Positions 47,215-56,611 of a stretch of DNA of 64,000 nt are shown one piece after another; position 1 is the stretch's first letter, and each line of letters begins with the position of its first letter. The notes below the pieces were generated by a model. That model saw only the letters and a program-made list of their open reading frames with translations, did not search any database and had not been told where the DNA came from. The stretch lies in NCBI RefSeq assembly GCF_003287955.1, contig NZ_QMKP01000012.1:1-64000 (forward strand), given 5' to 3'. A program made the position numbers and the translations under genes. This DNA comes from Arthrobacter sp. AQ5-06 (GTDB lineage Bacteria > Actinomycetota > Actinomycetes > Actinomycetales > Micrococcaceae).

Positions 47215-47994
47215 ATGAGATCAGCCCCGCCGTCCGCCCCCGCCGTGGCCTACCTCCCGGACACCGCCTCCACCCGCCAGTCCATCGGAGCCTGGTCCGT
47301 CCTGAGCGTCCTGCAGTATTTTGTGGCGGAAACGGCCGTGATCGGCGCCTGGGGCGGGCCACAGCCCTACGACCGCCGGACCGGATACATCAGCGACCTC
47401 GGCGCGCTTAACTGCGGGATCTACGACGGACGGGACGTGTGTTCGCCGCTGCATTGGCTGATGAACGCCTCGTTTGTGGTCCAGGGGCTGGGGATGCTGC
47501 TCGGTGCGCTGCTGCTGGGTTCAGGGCTGCTGTGTGTCGCTGCCCGGGCCGGGGCCCGGGTTCAGCCGGAGCGCCGGAAGCCCTGGCTGGCCGCGATCTG
47601 GGTGCGGATCCTGACCGGCACCGCCGGTGCCGGGACCCTGATCGTGGGCATGGTGCCGGAGGACGTCGGCTCCGGCTGGCATTTCACCGGCGCCCTGATG
47701 TACTTCATGGCCGGCGCGCTTGCCCTGCTGCTGCTGGGCGCGTTGTGGCTGCGGCAGACGCCCCTGGGGTGGTTCGTCCTGGTGTGCGGGCTGGTGTCGC
47801 TCGCCGCACTGGTGACCGGTGGTCTCACGGGGATGGACGTTCCGGAGCCGGGCACCCTGGAACGTCTGATGGGCTACCCGATCACCGTAGGCGTGGCGGC
47901 TGCGGGCCTGGTGATCGCCCAACGTGTGCACCGGCATCGCAAGGAGGGGCGCGCTACTGGGGCCGCGGGGGCTACTGGGGCGGCGCCGGCCTAG
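47215..47994 (+). CDS. DUF998-type membrane protein
   Basis: This 259-residue protein has six hydrophobic segments and an Ala/Gly-rich tail. ISDLGALNCG, then MNASFVVQGL and WHFTGALMYFM, fit the DUF998 family. It is convergent with the following membrane protein gene; their 3' ends overlap by 23 bases. GGGAGG lies 18 bases before the ATG, so the start may be off by a few codons. Function unknown. Confidence 0.75.
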   Translation: MRSAPPSAPAVAYLPDTASTRQSIGAWSVLSVLQYFVAETAVIGAWGGPQPYDRRTGYISDLGALNCGIYDGRDVCSPLHWLMNASFVVQGLGMLLGALLLGSGLLCVAARAGARVQPERRKPWLAAIWVRILTGTAGAGTLIVGMVPEDVGSGWHFTGALMYFMAGALALLLLGALWLRQTPLGWFVLVCGLVSLAALVTGGLTGMDVPEPGTLERLMGYPITVGVAAAGLVIAQRVHRHRKEGRATGAAGATGAAPA

Positions 47995-48616
47995 CCGGTT
48001 TTTGCGGGCTTTTCCGCAGGAACACTGCCGCTGCCCCGGCCAGCAGGCTCAGGACGAACAGCACCCACCCCGCAACGGTGAGGCCGGACGCCAACGCGAC
48101 CTGGCCGGCGTCGGCCGTTTCCGATCCCAGCGCGGCATCGATGGCGACATTGCCCCACAGCCGGACCACCACGAAAAGCAGCGGCACAGCCCAGAGGGCC
48201 CAGCGAAGGGTCTTCCTGGCGACGTTGGTCCCGATCAGCAGCAGCCAGGTGAAGCCAAAGATCAGCGGAAACAGGGTGCCTGCTGTCTTGTGGACGTAGT
48301 TGAGCTGGCCGCGGGCGTCGTTGTCCATGGCGGCGTTCAACTGGCCAACGTAGCCGGCGTCAAAGCCGCCCACCAGGGAGTCCGGCATGGCCAGGCCGCC
48401 GGAGAGCTGGGTGAGCTGCTGCAGCGTGAGCAAGTGGACGTACCAGAACAGGAACAGGCTGGCCACCACGCCCGCGATGAGAATCAGATTGGTGTTGTTC
48501 TGGGCCTTCTGCGGCGAACGGCTGGAGGTGGGGTTAATGACCGGCGGGAGACTGTGCTGCGGAACAGCCGCCTTGGAGCCGTGCTTCTTGATCCGCTGCG
48601 CTGGAGTTTTGGCCAT
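47972..48616 (-). CDS. Unrecognised membrane protein
   Basis: This 214-residue protein has a basic N-terminus (MAKTPAQRIKKHGSKAAVPQ) and four hydrophobic segments (about 45-65, 115-135, 142-160 and 182-202). The tail is basic and Pro-rich. The start at 48616 is only 32 bases from the divergent phosphatase gene start, so at least one of them is likely leaderless. The 3' end overlaps the DUF998 gene. Confidence 0.7.
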   Translation of the reverse strand: MAKTPAQRIKKHGSKAAVPQHSLPPVINPTSSRSPQKAQNNTNLILIAGVVASLFLFWYVHLLTLQQLTQLSGGLAMPDSLVGGFDAGYVGQLNAAMDNDARGQLNYVHKTAGTLFPLIFGFTWLLLIGTNVARKTLRWALWAVPLLFVVVRLWGNVAIDAALGSETADAGQVALASGLTVAGWVLFVLSLLAGAAAVFLRKSPQKPARPAPPQ

Positions 48617-48648
48617 GGAACCATTATCCCGCCACCTAAACTGGGTCC

Positions 48649-49494
48649 ATGACCACTGGCCGGCACAGCGCACTTGAACTTGACCCCGCCCTGGACGACT
48701 ATCAGCTGGCATCCGCGCTGGTGCGGGAAGCCGGGCAACTGGCGCTCCTGATGCGCATGGCCGGACTGCAGTCCCAGCAGAAAACCTCCGTCTCCGACGT
48801 GGTGACCGCCGCGGACCACGCTGCGGAAGCATACGTGCTGGGGCAGTTGCAGCGCTGCCGGCCGGAGGATGGCATCGTGGGCGAAGAGGGCGCCGCAGTG
48901 GCCGGCACCAGCGGCCGCACCTGGGTGATCGATCCCGTGGACGGCACCTACAACTTCCTGCACGGATCCACGTACTGGTGCTCGGCCCTCGCGCTGAAGG
49001 ACTCGTCCGATGTGCTGCTCGGCGCGATTTTCCAGCCCGAGGAGGACAAACTCTGGCTCGGCGGCACGGCCCATGCCGCCACGCTGAATGGCGAAGTGCT
49101 GACCGCCTACCGGGACGCGGGCGCTGTCCAGGACGGCGGGGCGCGCAACGCAACCGCGCTCGCCGAAGTCGGCGCAGCCACGTACATCCACCCCACCTGG
49201 CTGATGGATCCGCTCTGCGCCATGCCGTGGCACGCTGCGGCCACCTCCGCCGCGGCGCTGCGGATGTTCGGCTCCGGGTCCTGCGACCTGGGCAGGGTGG
49301 CCGATGGCGAGCTGGGGTGCTGGTTCCAGCACAGCTGCCCGGAATGGGACTGGCTGCCTGGGAAGGCAATCGTCCGGGCCGCCGGCGGCGCCACAGACAC
49401 TGTCTGGATCAACGGCCTGGAATGGTTTATGGCGGGAGGCACGACGGCGGTGCGGGAGTTGCGTGCGGCCCTCGCGTCGGGCTCGGTGGCCTGA
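48649..49494 (+). CDS. Inositol monophosphatase family protein
   Basis: This magnesium-dependent phosphatase has 281 residues. The metal-binding motifs are GEEG, WVIDPVDGTYNF and the C-terminal WDWLPGKAIVRAAGG (WDxxxG variant). Substrates in the family include inositol phosphates, histidinol phosphate and fructose-1,6-bisphosphate. The neighbours do not decide which applies. Confidence 0.85.
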   Translation: MTTGRHSALELDPALDDYQLASALVREAGQLALLMRMAGLQSQQKTSVSDVVTAADHAAEAYVLGQLQRCRPEDGIVGEEGAAVAGTSGRTWVIDPVDGTYNFLHGSTYWCSALALKDSSDVLLGAIFQPEEDKLWLGGTAHAATLNGEVLTAYRDAGAVQDGGARNATALAEVGAATYIHPTWLMDPLCAMPWHAAATSAAALRMFGSGSCDLGRVADGELGCWFQHSCPEWDWLPGKAIVRAAGGATDTVWINGLEWFMAGGTTAVRELRAALASGSVA

Positions 49495-49507
49495 GTCCGG
49501 ACCGTTG

Positions 49508-49570
49508 GAGTTTTTGTCCAGATAATGCGACTTCGAGCCGCTCAAAGTCGCATTATCTGGACAAAAACTC
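49508..49570. repeat. Long perfect inverted repeat (26-base arms)
   Basis: Left arm 49508-49533 and right arm 49545-49570 are perfectly complementary, with an 11-base loop. The arms end in GAGTTTTTGTCC and its complement, so either strand could form a hairpin with a U-rich flank. It lies 13 bases after the phosphatase stop and may be a bidirectional terminator or a dispersed palindromic repeat. Confidence 0.9.
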
Positions 49571-49659
49571 ATCGGAGCGGGGGTTATGATCCACGGGCGG
49601 CGGTGTTATCCACAGGCTGGACCTGACTGTCAGCCCCACCGCCTAGACTTGTAGGCACC

Positions 49660-52191
49660 ATGGATATGTTGTTTGACCCGTACTCTGACGGACCGTTCAA
49701 GGCCGCCGTGCCAGCCTCCGCCCGCACCAAGTCGCGCCCGGAAGGCCTTGCCGCGGCCGCCGAATTCGGTGGCGGCGGGTCCGTTGGTGGTCAGGGCGGC
49801 TGGGCCAACCAGCAGCCAGCTCATGACGGCAACGGCGAGCCGGCCCACCACCGGCCGAATGCCGAGGAACTCCTGCAGGGGCTTAACCCGCAGCAGGAAG
49901 AGGCCGTCAAGCACTCCGGCGGCGCCCTGCTCATTGTGGCCGGCGCCGGCTCGGGAAAGACCCGCGTCCTCAGTAACCGGATCGCGTACCTTATTGCCAC
50001 CCGCCGCGCGCATCATGGTGAGATCCTGGCCATCACGTTCACCAACAAGGCCGCCGCCGAGATGCGGGAGCGCATCGCGGCGCTGGTAGGTGGACGGGCC
50101 AAGATCATGTGGATCTCCACGTTCCACTCGTCCTGCGTGCGTATCCTGCGCCAGGAGGCCGCCAACGTTGGCCGGAAGTCGAACTTCTCCATCTACGACT
50201 CCGCGGACTCGCTGCGGCTGGTCATCCAGGTCTCTAAGAGCCTGGACCTGGACCCCAAGCGGTTCGCGCCAAAGGCCATCCAGCACAAGATCTCCGCGCT
50301 CAAGAACGAGCTCATCGACGCCGATTCCTACTCGTCGTCCGCGAACTACAACGATCCGTTCGAGCAGGCCGTGGCCGAGGTCTTCAAGGGCTACACCCAG
50401 CGGCTGCGCCAAGCCAACGCCATGGACTTCGATGACCTCATCGCCGAAACCGTCTACATGTTCCGGGCCTTCCCGGCGCTCGCCGATTCCTACCGGCGAC
50501 GGTTCCGGCACGTCCTCGTGGACGAGTACCAGGACACCAACCACGCCCAGTACGCGCTGGTCCGAGAGATTGTGGGTGAGGGCCCCGGAGCGTCCGAGCT
50601 CACCGTCGTCGGCGACTCCGACCAGTCCATTTACGCCTTCCGCGGCGCCGACATCCGCAACATCGTCGAATTCGAGAAGGACTACCCGGACGCCCGCACC
50701 ATCAAACTGGAGCAGAACTACCGCTCCACGCAGAACATCCTCAGCGCGGCCAACTCCGTGATTTCGCGCAACCCCAACCGCCCCGAGAAGCGGCTGTGGA
50801 CCGCCGAGGGCGACGGGCACAAGATCATCGGCTACGTTGGCGAGAACGAGCACGCCGAGGCCCAGTTCATTGCCAAGGAGATTGACCGGCTACAGGACGA
50901 GGACAACCTTCGCCCCGGTGACGTTGCTATTTTCTACCGCACGAACGCCCAGTCCCGTTCCATTGAGGATGTGCTGGTCCGGGTAGGCCTGCCGTACAAG
51001 GTGGTGGGCGGCACGCGCTTCTACGACCGCAAGGAAATCAAGGACGCCCTCGCGTACCTCCGGGTTTTGGTGAACCCGGACGACGACGTCAACCTGCGCC
51101 GGGTGCTCAATGAACCCAAGCGCGGCATTGGTGACCGCGCCGAAGGTGCCGTGGCCGCGCTGGCCCAGCGCGAACGGATGTCGTTCATGGCCGCCGCCCG
51201 GCGGGCTGAAGAAGCGCCCGGAATGGCCACCCGTTCCGTCAACTCCGTCCTCGGGTTTGTGAAACTGCTGGACGACCTCGCAGAGGTTGCCTCCGGTTCC
51301 GGCGCCGCCGCAGCGCTGGAGGCCGTCCTGGAACAGACCGGCTACCTTGCCGGGCTGCGTTCCAGCACTGATCCACAGGACGAGTCCCGCGTGGAGAACC
51401 TGGCGGAACTCGTCGCCGTCGTACGTGAATACGAACAGGAGAACCCGGAGGGGTCCCTGGGCGCGTTCCTGGAACAGGTGTCCTTGGTGGCTGATGCCGA
51501 CCAGATCCCGGACGCGCCGGGCGCGGACATCGACGCCGCCGTGGCGGAAGCCAAACGCCTGGGGGTAGTCACGCTGATGACCCTCCACACTGCCAAGGGG
51601 CTCGAATTCCCGGTGGTGTTCCTGACCGGCATGGAACACGGGCTGTTCCCGCACCAGCGCTCAGCCACGGACCCCAAGGAACTCGCCGAAGAACGCCGGC
51701 TGGCCTACGTAGGCCTGACCCGCGCGCGCAAGCGCCTCTATGTCACCCGGTCCGAAGTACGCAGCATGTGGGGTCAAAGCCAGTACAACCCGGCCAGCCA
51801 GTTCCTAGAGGAAATTCCCGCCGAGCTGCTGGAGTGGAAACGCGAAGGCACCAGCCGGCAGCCCGGCGGGTGGGGGAGCGGCGCGACGATCGGGTCCAGC
51901 CGTTACGGCGGATCCTTCTGGGGCGCCGGCACGTCCCGCGGCGCGGCCGCCGATTCGTCGGCGGGCTTCAACGCGGACGTTCCCGCAGCCATCGCCAAGA
52001 ACCGGGTCCAGCCGCAGAAGGAGATTGTGGCCGTCAGTGTGGGCGACAAGGTCAACCACACCAGCTTCGGCAACGGCACGGTGCTGGCCCTGGAAGGCGC
52101 GGGGGACAAGACAGTGGCCAAGGTGAAGTTCGACGTCGGCGAGAAGCGTCTCCTGCTCCGCTACGCGCCGCTCACGAAGCTCGACGCCTGA
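49660..52191 (+). CDS. pcrA: DNA helicase PcrA/UvrD
   Basis: This superfamily 1 3'-5' helicase of 843 residues is used in repair and recombination. Motifs are the Q motif LNPQQEEAV, I GAGSGKT, II VDEYQDTN, III GDSDQSIYAFRGAD, IV QNYRST, V TLHTAKGLEF and VI YVGLTRARKRL. A Gly/Ala-rich N-terminal extension of about 70 residues precedes the Q motif. The C-terminus forms the Tudor-like domain (VSVGDKVNHTSFGNGTVLAL). TAGACT at 49644-49649 lies 10 bases before the ATG and no binding site is present, so the mRNA may be leaderless. Confidence 0.95.
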   Translation: MDMLFDPYSDGPFKAAVPASARTKSRPEGLAAAAEFGGGGSVGGQGGWANQQPAHDGNGEPAHHRPNAEELLQGLNPQQEEAVKHSGGALLIVAGAGSGKTRVLSNRIAYLIATRRAHHGEILAITFTNKAAAEMRERIAALVGGRAKIMWISTFHSSCVRILRQEAANVGRKSNFSIYDSADSLRLVIQVSKSLDLDPKRFAPKAIQHKISALKNELIDADSYSSSANYNDPFEQAVAEVFKGYTQRLRQANAMDFDDLIAETVYMFRAFPALADSYRRRFRHVLVDEYQDTNHAQYALVREIVGEGPGASELTVVGDSDQSIYAFRGADIRNIVEFEKDYPDARTIKLEQNYRSTQNILSAANSVISRNPNRPEKRLWTAEGDGHKIIGYVGENEHAEAQFIAKEIDRLQDEDNLRPGDVAIFYRTNAQSRSIEDVLVRVGLPYKVVGGTRFYDRKEIKDALAYLRVLVNPDDDVNLRRVLNEPKRGIGDRAEGAVAALAQRERMSFMAAARRAEEAPGMATRSVNSVLGFVKLLDDLAEVASGSGAAAALEAVLEQTGYLAGLRSSTDPQDESRVENLAELVAVVREYEQENPEGSLGAFLEQVSLVADADQIPDAPGADIDAAVAEAKRLGVVTLMTLHTAKGLEFPVVFLTGMEHGLFPHQRSATDPKELAEERRLAYVGLTRARKRLYVTRSEVRSMWGQSQYNPASQFLEEIPAELLEWKREGTSRQPGGWGSGATIGSSRYGGSFWGAGTSRGAAADSSAGFNADVPAAIAKNRVQPQKEIVAVSVGDKVNHTSFGNGTVLALEGAGDKTVAKVKFDVGEKRLLLRYAPLTKLDA

Positions 52192-52220
52192 GCGGTAAGA
52201 ATGGCTTGCAGATTTTGACG

Positions 52221-52799
52221 TTACCGTCCGTCATAGCCGGTGAGGTCGGAATTCGCCTGCCCAGGCACTGACGCGAGTAGGCGGGAAAGAGCATAAGCCG
52301 CGATTGTAAGACTGTCCTCTATTACGCCTTCCCGAATCATCCGCTCCAGTTCTGTGACATCGACCCACTTGACCAGATCGACTTCCACCGAGTCGTCGGG
52401 GCCGTGTCCTTTGTCGCCGACCTTAGCCGCAACCACCGCCACTCGGGCACTCTGGAGTCCAGAATCAGGCGTAAGAAATCCGAGAACCTCAAACTCGGCC
52501 CCGTCGATGCCTAACTCTTCTTGAAGCTCGTTCCTCGCCGTGTCTTCGACAATTTCCCCGTGTGAGAAACCGCGGGGAAGCTCCCACGCCAGCTTTCCGA
52601 TAGGGTACCTGAAAGTGCGTACCAGTCCGATGAGATCCTCATACGTAGGCACCAAGACAACGGCATTGCCTGGAAAAGTCGCGTCCAGTCGGAGATACCG
52701 ACCCGTACCGTCTGGAAATCGGACATCGTCGTCGTACAGCTTTATGAAGCCGTTTTCATAGACGAGCCGCTCTGCAACCTGCGTGATTTTGTGGCTCAT
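52221..52799 (-). CDS. NUDIX hydrolase (ADP-ribose pyrophosphatase-like)
   Basis: This 192-residue hydrolase has the Nudix box in ELPRGFSHGEIVEDTARNEL, continuing QEELGI. GFLTPDSGLQSARVAVV downstream resembles ADP-ribose pyrophosphatases. Base composition is lower in GC than the flanking pcrA gene. Its ATG overlaps the stop of the unknown 497-residue gene (ATGA), so the two form one translational unit. It could act on a nucleotide product or signal made by its partner. Confidence 0.85.
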   Translation of the reverse strand: MSHKITQVAERLVYENGFIKLYDDDVRFPDGTGRYLRLDATFPGNAVVLVPTYEDLIGLVRTFRYPIGKLAWELPRGFSHGEIVEDTARNELQEELGIDGAEFEVLGFLTPDSGLQSARVAVVAAKVGDKGHGPDDSVEVDLVKWVDVTELERMIREGVIEDSLTIAAYALSRLLASVPGQANSDLTGYDGR

Positions 52800-54289
52800 C
52801 GCTCGGACCTTGGCGTACCGACCATCTCACCGAGCGCCGCGCGTGTTTTTCTGTATGTTCCATGCTGGGAGAACCCCTCCTGAATTCGCGGGGCGGCTGC
52901 AGCCAACGCAGCAGCGGCGACGGGAAGCCAGATATTGAACGTCCCGGTCAGGACCTGCGCGGCCTCGGAGGCCGCGGCTGCTCCCATGCCGTGAATCGCC
53001 AGGCGAATTCCGCCGCCGCTGGTTTTGTCGAATACGCACTTTCCGGAGAGCGCGCGGGCGACCACATCGATATGGGCGTCGACGGCATCGTCGATAGCGG
53101 TCTGGTCCTTAAGGTGCCGCGCCTGGTCGATCCGCTTAATGCCCGATTTCCAGCGTTGATCCTCACGGATTTCAAGAACGGCCCTGAACGCCTCGGTGGC
53201 CCTGTTGCCTTCGAAGAGCTTCATCACCGAAGACCTGGGTCCTTCCTGCGCGCCACTGATTCGGACGTGGCTCCCGCTAAGAGTCTGGTCGCCTTCCCGA
53301 AGGGTTCCGTGGCGGCAGTCGCGGCTGCGGACGGCGAAGTCGTAGGACTCAAGTGCGAGTTGCTGGGCTGCAAATTCGTGGCCCACGCTGTTAGGGTCGC
53401 CCATAGCGGTTGAATAGGACGCTGAAGCTATACCAATGGAGTCAACAATGACTCTGTTGTACATCGTGTTGATGACCTCTCGGACGAGCGTCAGAGATTC
53501 CAAGCCCACCGTGTCCTCCGCGGAATTGCTGGCCTCATCCCACGGCCACGGGCCGTAGAGCCTACTTCGATTGGCGAATGCATCGTTCGCCGCGGATCTC
53601 TGATCGAGTTCGCGTAGAGCCGTTACGAGAGACTGAACCGTGGGACTGGAGTTGTAGTCGTTACCCTCCAGGCGTCGGGAAAAGTCCGACGAAGGATCGA
53701 GGATCGGTGCGAGCATAGCAGGCACTCCGATGTGAGGAGCAGGTGACGCTTGAATGACCTTTTCCAGCCTGTCAGGGCTATTCCTGCGGGCGGCGCCGAA
53801 CCACTCCCAAACTCCTTCGAAGAGGCTGGCTCGCTCAGATCCAATCAGATGCATAAAACCGTTGATCGATCCGGAACGGATTTCGTCGGCTATCGAATGC
53901 AGCCGCATGTTGCCGCGAAGATCGGAGTACATCGAACTTTCAAATGGGAGCGCCTGACCGGAAGCCGTCGCATTGTGGGCGGCGACCGGTGCCATGCTGC
54001 CTAAGCTCTTGGCAACGGACTCAGCGAAGGAGTCGGCATTGAAGAGGTGAAGCATCACAGGAGCTGGCCGTTTACCTCCAAGTCGCGGCTTGGAGAGGAC
54101 CACGTCATCATGTGCCCGCTTGAAGTCAAGCAACACTTGTTGAAAGGCGTAGGAATCCAACGCAGCAGACTGCTGAACTACGATATTGCGACCAAACGCC
54201 AAGCTCATCAAGGTCTCGACGAACACGTGAGAGTAAGTCTCGGCAACGACTTCGTCAGGCGATTCCCATGTTGCCCTTATAGGGTCCAT
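52796..54289 (-). CDS. Unrecognised 497-residue protein, partner of NUDIX
   Basis: I do not recognise this protein. It begins MDPIRATWESPDEVVAETYS and has no signal peptide. The first 350 residues are mixed helical and acidic. A small hydrophobic, Ala-rich segment near residues 450-475 (FNIWLPVAAAALAAAAPRI) could be a single membrane helix or buried core. The C-terminus is basic. Base composition is less GC-rich than the neighbours, and codons such as TCG, AGT and ATA are commoner. TAGAAT just before the ATG may be part of a promoter. It is coupled to the NUDIX gene by a four-base overlap. A transferred accessory cassette is likely. Confidence 0.7.
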   Translation of the reverse strand: MDPIRATWESPDEVVAETYSHVFVETLMSLAFGRNIVVQQSAALDSYAFQQVLLDFKRAHDDVVLSKPRLGGKRPAPVMLHLFNADSFAESVAKSLGSMAPVAAHNATASGQALPFESSMYSDLRGNMRLHSIADEIRSGSINGFMHLIGSERASLFEGVWEWFGAARRNSPDRLEKVIQASPAPHIGVPAMLAPILDPSSDFSRRLEGNDYNSSPTVQSLVTALRELDQRSAANDAFANRSRLYGPWPWDEASNSAEDTVGLESLTLVREVINTMYNRVIVDSIGIASASYSTAMGDPNSVGHEFAAQQLALESYDFAVRSRDCRHGTLREGDQTLSGSHVRISGAQEGPRSSVMKLFEGNRATEAFRAVLEIREDQRWKSGIKRIDQARHLKDQTAIDDAVDAHIDVVARALSGKCVFDKTSGGGIRLAIHGMGAAAASEAAQVLTGTFNIWLPVAAAALAAAAPRIQEGFSQHGTYRKTRAALGEMVGTPRSER

Positions 54290-54509
54290 TGATTCTAAAA
54301 AGTGAAAATGTTGGCTCAAGGTTTTGCCCGTTTCTGTTCTGCCTGCCGCCTGCCCACCGCGCGAAACTTCCCCGTTCAAGCCGAATCTACACTGCCCTGT
54401 TCTTGTACCGGAACCAGGCAACAGCGCGTCGCACCAAAGCGGTGCGGGTCGTGCCACCGAATTCTGGACGAATGATCCCGACTATGGATTGACGGGCATA
54501 ATGGAGGCC
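54290..54509. other. Intergenic region between divergent genes
   Basis: These 220 bases separate the 497-residue gene from the lipoprotein gene. Short frames remain open on both strands across 54390-54490, but none shows a family pattern. CATAAT at 54497-54502 is a possible -10 element for the lipoprotein gene. Confidence 0.4.
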
Positions 54510-55208
54510 ATGCGACGGACTGTATTGGGGATCCTGGCCGCCTTCACCCTGCTGGCAGGCACTGCCTGCAGCATCACCACCGAGGACCCGGGCTACGTGG
54601 CGCCGCCGCCGCTGCCGGCCATGGAACAACTCGAACAGGCGGCCCTGGCCGACCCCGCCGCGTTCAGGGCCAGCGGGGACGTCCTGTCCTTCATCACGGA
54701 GGACCGGAACATTGTGTGTTCCCTGACGTCGGCCCGTGGGGAACACCTTAACCTCCCGTATGAGTCGAACAGCTTCAGTGATGCGGCCAACAACAAGCAC
54801 GCCACCGTCCCGGTGGCGCATTGCGAGCTTGCCGGTTACCCCAAGCCTGCCGCGGGCGACATCAAGGACGATTGTGCCGGCACCGGCCTGGGCTATCTGG
54901 GCGGAGCGGCGCTGCTCAGCCCGGACAAGGCAACGTACGGGGAATGCCGTTCCGGCGTCACACAAATGGAGGCAGCCTACGGTCCGAATGGGACCAAGAG
55001 CGGTCCGTTGACGGAACTACGGGTCCTCGCCGAGGGCCAGAACCTGGAGCGGAACGGGCTGCGCTGTTCGGCCTACAACGGTGGCGTGGCATGCGGAAAC
55101 GTCTCGGCCGGCGTCGGATTCTTTGTTGCCCGGGACCGCTACGAACTTATTTCCAAAGAAGCGACAATGGCTTCCCCGGCACCCGCGGAGGCCTCAAAAA
55201 CCCCGTAA
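54510..55208 (+). CDS. Uncharacterised secreted lipoprotein
   Basis: This 232-residue protein starts MRRTVLGILAAFTLLAGTAC, a signal peptide with a probable lipidated Cys20 (the lipobox is not the strict LAGC form). The mature part has several Cys residues (in IVCSLTSA, VAHCELAG, DDCAGTG, GECRSG, RCSAYNGGVACG) that could form disulphides. No enzyme motif is visible. The ATG at 54510 begins just seven bases after CATAAT, consistent with a leaderless mRNA; the ATG at 54501 is possible. Confidence 0.72.
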   Translation: MRRTVLGILAAFTLLAGTACSITTEDPGYVAPPPLPAMEQLEQAALADPAAFRASGDVLSFITEDRNIVCSLTSARGEHLNLPYESNSFSDAANNKHATVPVAHCELAGYPKPAAGDIKDDCAGTGLGYLGGAALLSPDKATYGECRSGVTQMEAAYGPNGTKSGPLTELRVLAEGQNLERNGLRCSAYNGGVACGNVSAGVGFFVARDRYELISKEATMASPAPAEASKTP

Positions 55209-55430
55209 TCTAGGCGTTTTTCTACGCTCCATAGAATAGTGTCGTTACTCACATAAGCGGTAGTGTGGAACGGGCCGGACCTCTGAGAGGGCTAGAGTTC
55301 CGAATGGAGCATTGCGCTGTGGGGCCCGTTTCCGGACTGGTCGCAGGTGCAGGCAATCCGCAGCCCGGTCATCGTCTTCGGCGATGCCCGACTGTACAGA
55401 AACTACTTCGACGTAGAAGGACACTAAACC
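55209..55430 (+). promoter_or_regulatory. Leader and promoter region of sucCD
   Basis: These 222 bases precede sucC. TAGAAT near 55231 and TAGAGT near 55292 are candidate -10 elements. AGAAGG at 55415-55420 serves the sucC start. I see no operator or riboswitch that I can name. Confidence 0.4.
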
Positions 55431-56600
55431 GTGGACCTGTTTGAATACCAGGCGCGCGATATGTTCGAGGCGCACGGTGTACCCGTGCTTGCCGGCATCG
55501 TGGCGTACACCCCAGAAGAAGCAAAGGCAGCTGCCGAGAAAATCGGCGGCGTAACTGTCGTTAAGGCCCAGGTTAAGGCTGGTGGCCGCGGTAAGGCTGG
55601 CGGCGTCAAGGTTGCCAAGACCGCCGATGAGGCGTTTGAGCACTCCACCAACATCCTGGGCATGGACATCAAGGGCCACACCGTCAACAAGGTGATGATT
55701 GCCCAGGGTGCCGACATTGCCGAGGAGTACTACTTCTCCGTCCTGCTGGACCGGGCCAACCGCAACTACCTGGCCATGTGCTCGGTAGAAGGTGGCATGG
55801 AAATCGAACAGCTCGCCGTCGAACGCCCTGAGGCGCTCGCCAAGATCGCCATCGATCCCGCTGTGGGCATCGACCAGGCCAAGGCTGACGAAATCGTCGC
55901 AGCTGCAGGCTTCGATGAGGAACTGCGCGGCAAGGTCGCCGCCGTAATCCTCAAGCTCTGGGACGTTTTCAAGAAGGAAGACGCCACCCTCGTTGAGGTC
56001 AACCCGCTGGTCAAGACCGGCGCCGGCGACATCGTGGCACTGGACGGCAAGGTCTCCCTCGACGAGAACGCCGACTTCCGCCACGCCAAGCACGCCCTCC
56101 TTGAAGACAAGGACGCTGCAGATCCGCTCGAGGCCAAGGCCAAGGCGCAGGACCTGAACTACGTCAAGCTGGACGGCTCCGTGGGCATCATCGGCAACGG
56201 TGCAGGCCTGGTTATGTCCACCCTGGACGTAGTTGCCTACGCCGGTGAAAACCACGGCAACGTCAAGCCCGCCAACTTCCTGGACATCGGCGGTGGAGCT
56301 TCCGCCGAGGTCATGGCTGCCGGCCTCGACGTCATCCTGGGCGACCCGCAGGTCAAGTCCGTGTTCGTGAACGTCTTCGGTGGCATCACCGCTTGTGACG
56401 CCGTTGCCAAGGGCATCGTTGGTGCGCTGGCCGAGCTGGGCCACTCCGCGAACAAGCCGCTGGTAGTCCGTCTCGACGGTAACAACGTTGAAGAAGGCCG
56501 CCGCATCCTGGCCGAGGCCAACCACCCGCTGGTTACCCTGGCCGCCACCATGGACGAGGGCGCCGACAAGGCCGCCGAGCTCGCCAACGCAGCTAAGTAA
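55431..56600 (+). CDS. sucC: Succinyl-CoA ligase (ADP-forming), beta subunit
   Basis: This is the ATP-grasp subunit of the TCA-cycle enzyme that interconverts succinyl-CoA and succinate with ADP phosphorylation. It has 389 residues and the family N-terminus [37 protein letters not shown] is the nucleotide loop, VEVNPLVKT and GIITNGAG-like [11 protein letters not shown] follow, and [12 protein letters not shown] marks the C-terminal domain. The GTG start has AGAAGG. sucD follows 11 bases downstream. Confidence 0.97.
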   Translation: MDLFEYQARDMFEAHGVPVLAGIVAYTPEEAKAAAEKIGGVTVVKAQVKAGGRGKAGGVKVAKTADEAFEHSTNILGMDIKGHTVNKVMIAQGADIAEEYYFSVLLDRANRNYLAMCSVEGGMEIEQLAVERPEALAKIAIDPAVGIDQAKADEIVAAAGFDEELRGKVAAVILKLWDVFKKEDATLVEVNPLVKTGAGDIVALDGKVSLDENADFRHAKHALLEDKDAADPLEAKAKAQDLNYVKLDGSVGIIGNGAGLVMSTLDVVAYAGENHGNVKPANFLDIGGGASAEVMAAGLDVILGDPQVKSVFVNVFGGITACDAVAKGIVGALAELGHSANKPLVVRLDGNNVEEGRRILAEANHPLVTLAATMDEGADKAAELANAAK

Positions 56601-56611
56601 AGGGACGCACC

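Noticed and set aside
49630..50853. 407-codon minus-strand frame over pcrA
   Set aside because: It lies wholly within the well-supported pcrA gene apart from a few bases and reads as a shadow.
54289..54492. Plus-strand 67-codon frame in the gap before the lipoprotein gene
   Set aside because: It has no binding site, overlaps the likely promoter area of the divergent gene and shows no family pattern.
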